From assembly GCA_009746045.1 (NCBI GenBank), contig RPFO01000130.1, positions 457,808-521,807 on the forward strand: a DNA stretch of 64,000 nt. Direction: 5' to 3'. The translations under genes were made by a program, and so were the position numbers. The stretch comes from Mesostigma viride (Eukaryota; Streptophyta; Mesostigmatophyceae; Mesostigmatales; Mesostigmataceae). Below, in pieces: positions 19,316-32,200 of the stretch. The notes under the pieces are model-generated. The model did not search any database. It was not told the DNA's origin and saw only the letters and a list, made by a program, of their open reading frames with translations. Every line of letters begins with the position of its first letter. The stretch's first letter is position 1.

Positions 19316-19760
19316 GGGAATACAGCAGTAGTAGTGTAGAATAGATAGACCGTGGCCATGTACTTGTACGCCTCCTAGAGGCCCTATCCCAGCTAAGCCA
19401 CGCGCTTTATTTAATCATGTACATGTGTGCCTATGATGAGCCACACTCCAGATGATGCCTAGCTTTATTTAGTTATGTTGTGCCCATGCAGGGAGTAACT
19501 CTCTGCTGAGCCGCCATGCCCTAGCCTCTTTGTATAGCTATGCTGATCTTCCCCCCCATGACAGGCTCCCCCTTCGCCGGGCATAGCTTGAAGATCATGG
19601 GGATGCACGTGCCCTGGTGCACCTAGAGCAAGGGTCCTTTACATCCCCACCCTTGCAGGAAGTAGCTTAGGATGTATGATAGGCCATATGCCCCCTCTCA
19701 AGGGCTATGTGCTACATATACTCCCACCGGAGTTATGTTACAATTCAATTCAATTCAATC
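19316..19760 (+). other. 3' UTR and tail of the ORF1-only LINE
   Basis: About 445 bp without coding potential. It ends with CTACATATACTCCCACCGGA and a (CAATT)n tail at about 19,738-19,758. The same tail architecture closes the L1-like copies at 6444 and 49,236, linking this element to that family. Confidence 0.65.
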
Positions 19761-20266
19761 CCATATCCATTTCCCTGAGGACTTATCCTCATGTGACGAA
19801 GTTAAGTGTAAATCAATTAATTAATGATGCGGAGAGAGCGCTCTGTGGCCTGCCCACTTGGGGCAGTGAGAGAAGCTAGGGCGCTCTCCCTCCTCATTTT
19901 GTATAGGGTGTAGGGTTTATTGGTACCCACGTGACGCAGTCTACGTGCTAATTTAACTATTTAGTTGTACCATGTACAACTAGGTAGAGCGTTTTACACT
20001 CCCACCATCCATCCCATCCTCACTCATTCAGGATGTATGCCCACGTGACAAGATGCCACTTAAGTTCAAAACAGGTACATCTAATTTTCAAGAGGTTGTT
20101 TGGGGACAAGTGGATTGCAAAATGAAAGGAATGAACGCTGGGCGGTGTTTTTCAGGACTTGCCTATGGATTAATTAATTAACTAATTAATAGACACGTGC
20201 CTGTGGATACGCGATCCCAATTTTGAAAATGGTGCTCAACCAGATACTTGCAGCAGATAATTCCGC
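19761..20266. other. Intergenic, A/T-rich repeat debris
   Basis: Contains several degraded copies of the CACGTGACGCAGTC-type repeat (about 19,925 and 20,040) and (TTAA)n stretches. No gene seen. Its right end is downstream of the YchF stop codon and should hold that gene's 3' UTR. Confidence 0.5.
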
Positions 20267-23200
20267 TTAGACATTAAACCGGAAAAGCATCACGTCACCC
20301 TCTGCAACAACGTACTCTTTGCCTTCTAGCCGCAGCTGCAAGGATCAGAAGCATGAAAAAACATTAAGTCACAGAAAAGCCAAAGTCAGCAACCATTTTG
20401 GCTCGTAACAACAAACAAAAACGCACAATTACAAATCGCACAAACATCTTGTTGGAGCCAGCAAGCTCCACTTAAAAGCTGCGTCAAACGAACCTCCGTA
20501 AAGATTGTTAGGGTGTACTGCTGAAGGATTCCAATGAAAAACGAGTGTCAGCATAGCCTTGAAACTTCCTGCAAGGGTTTCACGCATGGACACTGAAGAC
20601 ATTTTGTAATGATGTGCTGTTGCCACACTTGCACAGGTTGCAGCAACCTTAGACAAGAGTAGCGCCATTAATGACCCTGATTTTCAGGCTGCGACATAAA
20701 CATCCTGGCATAATCTCACCTGCCGCCTGGTCTAAGAATTCTGGCTCATACCCTTGTCTAATCATTATGCACAGCCATGTGCACAGCAGGTCCCCTGATG
20801 CCTTTGGCCCATCGCCTGCGAACCCGTCCTGGCATGCACCCGTCCGCAAACCCGTCCTGGCATGCTATCAACCTGCTGGCCGTGTGCCCCACCACACAGG
20901 ACATGGGGTGCTTGCAACCGGCCAGTCATACAGCCACTCGCTAACTAGCATGGGTTCCACAGAGAAAGGGACATCTGTACGCTCTAGTAGGGCTATCATT
21001 ATTCAACAAAACCACCGGTGTGTTGCCAGGTTTGTTGCTCCCTTCACCAACATGACTGCGCGGGCATGCTGGGTGCGCCATGCTGCCCCAGCCATGGGCC
21101 TGTGCACTGCCCGTAAGTCGTTGGTGCATCTATTGGGAATGGCTGGCCTAGCAGCCCAAGTAAGAGTGGACTGCAAGCGCCCTGCTGGCAGCCTAGGGTC
21201 TGGCAGCACGGTTTCCCGTTGTTTCTGGCCCCTGGCTCCGGCGCTGCGCCGGGTCACTATCGGCAACTACGGCGCCAGTTGTTCTCACCCAGCGTCTAGC
21301 TATCGTAAAGGTTCAGAACCCGTGATGCGCGGCAGCACTCTGCGCAGAGCATCTAGCAGGTGGACGCACGGCACGGCTAGCGTAACAGCCAAGCTTATTG
21401 CCTTGAAGACCGACCCACTTGCTTGCTGGGACGAGCGAGATGACCGCGGCACAAAGGGGGAAATACAAGACAAGAGCCCACGGCCACTTGGAATACATCT
21501 ATAATACTCGGTAAGTATTGCTAAGAAATGCATGTAACCACCAGGCGTATTGCTGTTCACAAAAACCAGTCTCTTGTGGTCTCAACCTGGCCATTCCAAA
21601 TAACATCAAGACTTGACTATCCTATTCTTTTACAGTCTGTTGTTGTGTCAATCTGGCCATCCGCCACGTGCATTTCCATTGCCGTGGTTGAAGCCACACC
21701 GATTTACATCCAGGCCCTCCATGCCCACCTCGGCTCCCCCCTGACCTGCCCCTATCGGACAAGGATGCAAGGGGCCTACAGGACAAGGACGCAAGGGGCC
21801 TACAGGACAAGGACGCAAGGGGCCTACAGGACAAGGACACAAGGGGCCTACAGGACAAGGACGCAAGGGGCCTACAGGACAAGGATGCAAGGGGCCTACA
21901 GGACAAGGACGCAAGGAGCCTACAGGACAAGGACGCAAGGGGCCTACAGGACAAGGACGCAAGGGGCCTACAGGACAAGGGTACAAGGGGCCTACAGGAC
22001 AAGGATGCAAGGGGCCTACAGGACAAGGACGCAAGGGGCCTACAGGACAAGGACGCAAGGGGTCTACAGGACAAGGACGCAAGGGGCCTACTGGACAAGG
22101 ATGCAAGGGGCCTACTGGACAAGGATGCAAGGGGCCTACGGGACAAGTACGCAAGGGGCCTACAGGACAAGGACGCAAGGGGCCTACAGGACAAGGACGC
22201 AAGGGGCCTACAGGACAAGGACGCAAGGGGCCTACAGGACAAGGACGCAAGGGGCCTACAGGACAAGGACGCAAGGGGCCTACAGGACAAGGACGCAAGG
22301 GGCCTACAGGACAAGGACGCAAGGGGCCTACAGGACAAGGACGCAAGGGGCCTACAGGACAAGGACGCAAGGGGCCTACAGGACAAGGACGCAAGGGGCC
22401 TACAGGACAAGGACGCAAGGGGCCTACAGGACAAGGACGCAAGGGGCCTACAGGACAAGGACGCAAGGGGCCTACAGGACAAGGACGCAAGGGGCCTACA
22501 GGACAAGGACGCAAGGGGCCTACAGGACAAGGACGCAAGGGGCCTACAGGACAAGGACGCAAGGGGCCTACAGGACAAGGACGCAAGGGGCCTACAGGAC
22601 AAGGACGCAAGGGGCCTACAGGACAAGGACGCAAGGGGCCTACAGGACAAGGACGCAAGGGGTCTACAGGACAAGGATGCAAGGGGCCTACAGGACAAGG
22701 ACGCAAGGGGCCTACAGGACAAGGACGCAAGGGGCCTACAGGACAAGGACGCAAGGGGCCTACTGGACAAGGATGCAAGGGGCCTACAGGACAAGGACAC
22801 AAGGGGTCTACAGGACAAGGATGCAAGGGGCCTACAGGACAAGGATGCAAGGGGTCTACAGGACAAGGACGCAAGGGGCCTACAGGACAAGGACGCAAGG
22901 GGCCTACAGGACAAGGACGCAAGGGGCCTACAGGACAAGGACGCAAGGGGCCTACAGGACAAGGACGCAAGGGGCCTACAGGACAAGGACGCAAGGGGCC
23001 TACAGGACAAGGGCGCAAGGAGCCTGAAGGAAACCCAATGTACCGCTGATCATCTGTACTGTACACACCCGTAGACACATCATAAACACACAGCCGATTT
23101 AGGGTGTAGGTTTATTCACCTTGTAGAGCTGACCACGGGCAGCTAGCCAACAAGTGGCTGACGATATGCTACTTGCTTTGAAGCGTGCAAAAAATACAAC

Positions 23201-26200
23201 ATGCACTCACCAGCCCACTCTCTCGTGCAGCAGCCAGGGATCCAGCCTTGACATAGTCATCATAGGCCACCTGCAGGTGTGGCGAACCCCAACAGGGGCA
23301 GGTGCATGAGCAGAGGGCAGGAGAGCGGCAGGTGCATGAGCAGAGGGGAGGCGATGGAGCACACAAGGAGTACCCCCACATCCACACAAGGAGTGGTACC
23401 CCAACATCCATGCCGCAGCTGCAGCCACTTCGCAACTAAGATATTTGGTGAAGATGGGAAGAGCAACTGCGTGGAGAAATCAGCAACTGTGGTTGCTCAG
23501 AAGGAACGAATGAGCCCACAATCGGATCAAGCGACTTATGAGGCCTGTTGCTTAAAGGGAAAAGGGCAGGAGGGCAGGCCAAGACACCATTGAAGCGATT
23601 CAGTGATGCGCAGGCTCCACGCAACAAACCTGGGTTTTAAAGGGAAGTACAGGAATGCCGGCAAGCTGCTTTCCTTGGACAGCATCCCCCGTGTTCACTC
23701 TGACGTCCTGCTCACCGGCAACAATCCAAACTTAGCCATCACTTGTTGCCCAGCTTGGAGACTTGGACCATCGCGGAAAAGTCGTACTGTCAGATAACAC
23801 AAACCTATTTCCATCACCATGCCAGCATCGAGGCCGCCTGCGAGAAACGCCCAACCAGGTAGGACAGGTACCACTAGATAACCCCGCCAAGAAACAAGTG
23901 CGCAGACGGTATCCATTTCGCCCCTCGCGTCAAAAAGGACCCACGAAAGAAGACGCAACGCGAGTCGCTCACCGTCTCTGCGCGGATGAAGCCGCGCTCA
24001 AAGTCCGTGTGGATGACGCCCGCGGCCTGCGGCGCGGTCATGCCTGCGCGATCCGGTCAAATTACGTGAGGGAAGAGTTGTGAGCGGGGACGAGTTGTGT
24101 GTGATGAGCGTGAGGTGAGGAGCAGGAACTGCCCCAGTGGGAGATGACAATGCACCCCAGATGTTCGAAATGCCCTAGTGAACCACTCTGAGTACGTACT
24201 CTGGGTAGATGCGAGAAAACGACCCTGATGTCCAAGCACCCATGTGGGCCTGGATAAATATAGAAAGCAAAAACTCGCTGGGCAGTGCTACTGCGGCTTG
24301 CAGCCCATGCGACCTTGTCTAATTAACTCCCAAAAAAATGATATCCATAAGATTTGGAATGGTGAACGAGCCTGAGATGAAGCCCATATACAATGCATCG
24401 CATATATGACAGACCTGACCCATAGTGGCCCCCTACCGGCATCGTGGTGGGCTTGCACCGGCATGCATGCATGCTCTGTACCAGAACACAGGGCCACAAT
24501 GTAGATGTGCGTACCCCGCACGCTGCCACCTGGCCACGATGCAACAGGGTTGACGAGAATTCTTTTCTTCTCTATGGGAACTTATGCCAATGTTGTGCCA
24601 CATTGATCCACACACACGAAGTGGTCGAGAGTTTCGTGCGCCTGATCCCCTTCTCACTTCGTCTCCCATCTTAGGGTCGAGGTCGAACAGGCAAGATCAA
24701 CGTCAGAAGTGCCAGCTTGAAACCCTTCCTTTTTCTTCATAAAATTTTTGCCCTACTGTCACCGTCAAGCCCAAATAAGTGTCCGTTCACCAGGTTAGAT
24801 GCTTTGCTGCAAGGGAAAGGGGTCACAAAAAAGGGGTAAACGCATATCTAAAAGGGGATCCTCCTATGCACACGCACCTGCGTGGATGGTCCACGCGCGC
24901 GTCTCCTTTTCCCCCGTCGTGAAGTAGGTGCGCAGGCCCAAAATGTTGTAGGCCGCGCGCACCACGGTGGCCAGGCCCCCCTCGGTCGCACCCAGAGACG
25001 CCAGGAACTCCTTGCGCTCCGCCTCGTCCAGCTCAATCAGCTCCGCCTCCACCTGCATGTGCCCAGGACAAGGGTGTGGTTAGCCATGTTGTGGCATATA
25101 TCAGGACCAGCTCCATCAGCTCCGCCTCCACCTGTTCAGGGTTTAGGGTTTAGGGGATGGTGAGCAACAGTGCGGGTAGGGTATGCGCACACCACTTGGA
25201 CACCACAAGTCCGAGCTGAACCCCCCCCTGCAAACAATACTTAACCTGCCTCCACCTGTCACTGGCCCACACCCCCACCTGCGCGGAACGCTGCCATACG
25301 TTGGACGGCCCACTCACCCCACCTTCGCACAAGAATTCGACATGCGTCATTGACCACCCATCCCACCTGCGCGTAACACTTTCCACAGGTTTCATGTACC
25401 CCGCGACACACACCTGCGCGGACACAACGGCAACGTCGCGCCTGCACTGCTCCGCCACACCTGAGCAGACACTGCTCTCTCTCTACCATGGCCCAAGCCC
25501 CCCACCTGAGCAGACACGACGACGACGTCGCACTTGTCCTGCTCCGCCTTCTTGCGCAGCGCCTGCACAAACTTGTTGCTGGCGGCCTGGTCGGCCAGGT
25601 CCTCCTCCGGTACGTTGGCCGCGTACAGCATGGGCTTGGCTGTCAGCAGGCACAGCGGCTTGATCTGCGGAGCAAGGTAGTCGGGCAGGCAACGTATTGA
25701 TGGAGCAAGATCCAGGCCGTTCCATGACTTATAAAGGGGCAGCACCAATGACACTTGTTTGATCTACGCAAGTATTTTCCTTTTTTAACTTTCAGGCAAG
25801 AGTTCGATTAATTAGGCCTTAGCTGGCATAGCAGATTAGAAGATGTATCTCTGGACCATTGCGGAAGCTGTTTGTCAATGCCCATGGACATGGTGCATTT
25901 TGCTAAGGACCGGAGGTTCTGCAGCAACCTGATAGGCCTGCGCTTGCAAATCCAATCCTGCGCTGGACACGAGGTTCTGCTGCAGCCTGACAGGAGCTCC
26001 TGACTTGTGAAGAGACCACAAAGAGCCACATGCCAACACCAGGGTAGTGCGGCGTTCAGCACCAGAGGCCAGACTAGTGGCACTGCCGTGCAAATATGGC
26101 ACACCTACACTCACGGACAAGCCCTTTGAATGGTCGCGAGCACAATTGAGCAAGCACGCACATCAAGTCCTTCCACCCAACCCAACCATAGCAGCCTTCA

Positions 26201-29200
26201 CCCATCCCGCACCCAGGCATGCCATGGCTTGATACGTTGAGTGTAAGACCTGCGGCGTTTGCTTGCTATTCAATCTAGGCTGAAGGTGTGGCCGGATCGC
26301 TGTGCTGATGGCAACGCACAACTATCCGTCATGTGCCTGCGTGCGCCACCACGCAGCGACACACGCACGCGATTCATGCCACCAACCACCAGACACACGC
26401 GATTCATGCCACCAACCACCAGACACACGCATGCAATTCATGCCACCAACCACCAGACACACGCACGCGATTCATGCCACCAACCACCAGACACACACGA
26501 TTCATGCCACCAACCACCAGACACACGATTCATGCCACCAACCACCAGACACGCGATTCATGCCACCAACCACCAGACACACGATTCATGCCACCAACCA
26601 CCAGGCACACGATTCATGCCACCAACCACCAGGCACACGATTCATGCCACCAACCACCAGACACACGATTCATGCCACCAACCACCAGACACGCGATTCA
26701 TGCCACCAACCACCAGACACAACGATTCATGCCACCAACCACCAGACACGTGATTCATGCGACCAACCACCAGACACGCGATTCATGCCACCAACCACCA
26801 GACACACACGATTCATGCCACCAACCACCAGACACACGATTCATGCCACCAACCACCAGACACACGCGATTCATGCCACCAACCACCAGACACACGATTC
26901 ATGCCACCAACCACCAGACACACGATTCATGCCACCAACCACCAGACACGCGATTCATGCCACCAACCACCAGACACACGATTCATGCCACCAACCACCA
27001 GACACACACGATTCATGCCACCAACCACCAGACACACGATTCATGCCACCAACCACCAGACACAGCGATTCATGCCACCAACCACCAGACACGCGATTCA
27101 TGCCACCAACCACCAGACACACGCGATTCATGCCACCAACCACCAGGCACACGATTCATGCCACCAACCACCAGACACACGCGATTCATGCCACCAACCA
27201 CCAGACACGTGATTCATGCCACCAACCACCAGACACACGCGATTCATGCCACCAACCACCAGACACAGCGATTCATGCCACCAACCACCAGACACGCGAT
27301 TCATGCCACCAACCACCAGACACACGATTCATGCCACCAACCACCAGGCACGCGATTCATGCCACCAACCACCAGGCACACGATTCATGCCACCAACCAC
27401 CAGACACACGATTCATGCCACCAACCACCAGACACACGCATGCAATTCATGCCACCAACCACCAGGCACACGCGATTCATGCCACCAACCACCAGACACA
27501 CACGATTCATGCCACCAACCACCAGACACACGATTCATGCCACCAACCACCAGACACACGATTCATGCCACCAACCACCAGACACACGTGATTCATGCCA
27601 CCAACCACCAGGCACACACGATTCATGCCACCAACCACCAGGCACACGCGATTCATGCCACCAACCACCAGACACACGCGATTCATGCCACCAACCACCA
27701 GACACACGATTCATGCCACCAACCACCAGACACACGATTCATGCCACCAACCACCAGACACACGCGATTCATGCCACCAACCACCAGGCACACGCGATTC
27801 ATGCCACCAACCACCAGACACACACAATTCATGCCACCAACCACCAGACACGCGATTCATGCCACCAACCACCAGACACACGATTCATGCCACCAACCAC
27901 CTGACACACGATTCATGCCACCAACCACCAGACACACGATTCATGCCACCAACCACCAGGCACGCGATTCACGCCACCAACCACCAGACACACGCGATTC
28001 ATGCCACCAACCACCAGGCACACGATTCATGCCACCAACCACCAGACACACGATTCATGCCACCAACCACCAGGCACACGATTCATGCCACCAACCACCA
28101 GACACGCGATTCATGCCACCAACCACCAGACACACGATTCATGCCACCAACCACCAGGCACACGATTCATGCCACCAACCACCAGACACACGCGATTCAT
28201 GCCACCAACCACCAGACACACGCGATTCATGCCACCAACCACCAGACACACGATTCATGCCACCAACCACCAGACACACGATTCATGCCACCAACCACCA
28301 GGCACACGATTCATGCCACCAACCACCAGACACACGTGATTCATGCCACCAACCACCAGACACGCGATTCATGCCACCAACCACCAGACACACGCGATTC
28401 ATGCCACCAACCACCAGGCACACGATTCATGCCACCAACCACCAGACACACGTGATTCATGCCACCAACCACCAGACACGTGATTCATGCCACCAACCAC
28501 CAGACACACGATTCATGCCACCAACCACCAGACACGCGATTCATGCCACCAACCACCAGGCACACGATTCATGCCACCAACCACCAGACACACGTGATTC
28601 ATGCCACCAACCACCAGACACGCGATTCATGCCACCAACCACCAGGCACACGATTCATGCCACCAACCACCAGACACACGTGATTCATGCCACCAACCAC
28701 CAGACACGTGATTCATGCCACCAACCACCAGACACACGATTCATGCCACCAACCACCAGACACGTGATTCATGCCACCAACCACCAGGAACACGATTCAT
28801 GCCACCAACCACCAGACACACGATTCATGCCACCAACCACCAGACACACGATTCATGCCACCAACCACCAGACACACGCGATTCATGCCACCAACCACCA
28901 GACACACGCGATTCATGCCACCAACCACCAGACACACGATTCATGCCACCAACCACCAGACACACGCGATTCATGCCACCAACCACCAGACACACGCGAT
29001 TCATGCCACCAACCACCAGACACACGATTCATGCCACCAACCACCAGACACACGCGATTCATGCCACCAACCACCAGACACGCGATTCATGCCACCAACC
29101 ACCAGACACACGATTCATGCCACCAACCACCAGACACACGATTCATGCCACCAACCACCAGACACAGCGATTCATGCCACCAACCACCAGACACACGCGA

Positions 29201-32200
29201 TTCATGCCACCAACCACCAGACACACGATTCATGCCACCAACCACCAGACACACGCGATTCATGCCACCAACCACCAGACACACGATTCATGCCACCAAC
29301 CACCAGACACACGATTCATGCCACCAACCACCAGACACACGCGATTCATGCCACCAACCACCAGGCACACACGATTCATGCCACCAACCACCAGACACAC
29401 GATTCATGCCACCAACCACCAGACACACGATTCATGCCACCAACCACCAGGCACGCGATTCATGCCACCAACCACCAGACACACGATTCATGCCACCAAC
29501 CACCAGACACGCGATTCATGCCACCAACCACCAGACACACACGATTCATGCCACCAACCACCAGGCACACGCGATTCATGCCATAAACCACCACACACGC
29601 GATTCATGCCACCAACCACCAGACACACGATTCATGCCACCAACCACCAGACACGCGATTCATGCCACCAACCACCAGACACACGATTCATGCCACCAAC
29701 CACCAGACACACGATTCATGCCACCAACCACCAGGCACACGATTCATGCCACCAACCACCAGACACGCGATTCATGCCACCAACCACCAGACACACACGA
29801 TTCATGCCACCAACCACCAGACACACGATTCATGCCACCAACCACCAGACACGCGATTCATGCCACCAACCACCAGACACACACGATTCATGCCACCAAC
29901 CACCAGGCACACGCGATTCATGCCATAAACCACCACACACGCGATTCATGCCACCAACCACCAGACACACGATTCATGCCACCAACCACCAGGCACACGA
30001 TTCATGCCACCAACCACCAGACACACGATTCATGCCACCAACCACCAGACACACACACGCGATTCATGCCACCAACCACCAGACACACGATTCATGCCAC
30101 CAACCACCAGACACACGATTCATGCCACCAACCACCAGACACGCGATTCATGCCACCAACCACCAGACACACGATTCATGCCACCAACCACCAGACACAC
30201 GATTCATGCCACCAACCACCAGACACACGCGATTCATGCCACCAACCACCAGACACGCTCACACCATTCATGCCACCAACCACCAGACACACACGATTCA
30301 TGCCACCAACCACCAGACACACGATTAATGCCACCAACCACCAGACACACGATTCATGCCACCAACCACCAGACACGCGATTCATGCCACCAACCACCAG
30401 GCACACGATTCATGCCACCAACCACCAGACACACGATTAATGCCACCAACCACCAGACACACGATTCATGCCACCAACCACCAGGCACACGTGATTCATG
30501 CCACCAACCACCAGACACACGATTAATGCCACCAACCACCAGACACACGATTCATGCCACCAACCACCAGACACACGCGATTCATGCCACCAACCACCAG
30601 GCAACACGATTCATGCCACCAACCACCAGACACACGATTCATGCCACCAACCACCAGGCACACGTGATTCATGCCACCAACCACCAGACACGTGATTCAT
30701 GCCACCAACCACCAGACACACGATTCATGCCACCAACCACCAGACACGCGATTCATGCCACCAACCACCAGACACACGCGATTCATGCCACCAACCACCA
30801 GACACACACGATTCATGCCACCAACCACCAGACACACGTGATTCATGCCACCAACCACCAGACACGTGATTCATGCCACCAACCACCAGACACACGCGAT
30901 TCACGCCACCAACCACCAGGCACACACGATTCATGCCACCAACCACCAGACACACGCGATTCATGCCACCAACCACCAGGCACACACGATTCATGCCACC
31001 AACCACCAGACACACGCGATTCATGCCACCAACCACCAGACACGCGATTCATGCCACCAACCACCAGACACAGCGATTCATGCCACCAACCACCAGACAC
31101 ACGATTCATGCCACCAACCACCAGACACACGATTCATGCCACCAACCACCAGACACGCGATTCATGCCACCAACCACCAGACACGCGATTCATGCCACCA
31201 ACCACCAGACACACGATTCATGCCACCAACCACCAGACACACGCGATTCATGCCACCAACCACCAGACACACGCGATTCATGCCACCAACCACCAGACAC
31301 ACACGATTCATGCCACCAACCACCAGACACACGCGATTCATGCCACCAACCACCAGACACACGATTCATGCCACCAACCACCAGACACACGCGATTCATG
31401 CCACCAACCACCAGACACACGCGATTCACGCCACCAACCACCAGGCACACACGATTCATGCCACCAACCACCAGACACACGCGATTCATGCCACCAACCA
31501 CCAGGCACACACGATTCATGCCACCAACCACCAGACACACGCGATTCATGCCACCAACCACCAGACACGCGATTCATGCCACCAACCACCAGACACAGCG
31601 ATTCATGCCACCAACCACCAGACACACGATTCATGCCACCAACCACCAGACACACGATTCATGCCACCAACCACCAGACACGCGATTCATGCCACCAACC
31701 ACCAGACACACACGATTCATGCCACCAACCACCAGGCACACGCGATTCATGCCATAAACCACCACACACGCGATTCATGCCACCAACCACCAGACACACG
31801 ATTCATGCCACCAACCACCAGGCACACGATTCATGCCACCAACCACCAGACACACGCACGCGATTCATGCCACCAACCACCAGACACACGCGATTCATGC
31901 CACCAACCACCAGGCACACGATTCATGCCACCAACCACCAGACACACGCGATTCATGCCACCAACCACCAGGCACACGATTCATGCCACCAACCACCAGA
32001 CACGCGATTCATGCCACCAACCACCAGACACGCGATTCATGCCACCAACCACCAGACACACGATTCATGCCACCAACCACCAGACACACGATTCATGCCA
32101 CCAACCACCAGACACGCGATTCATGCCACCAACCACCAGACACACGCGATTCACGCCACCAACCACCAGGCACACACAATTCATGCCACCAACCACCAGA

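Noticed and set aside
21528-23078. Three 460-500 residue repeat proteins in the 24-bp array
   Set aside because: Unit length divisible by three explains all of them; no start context, domain or conservation.
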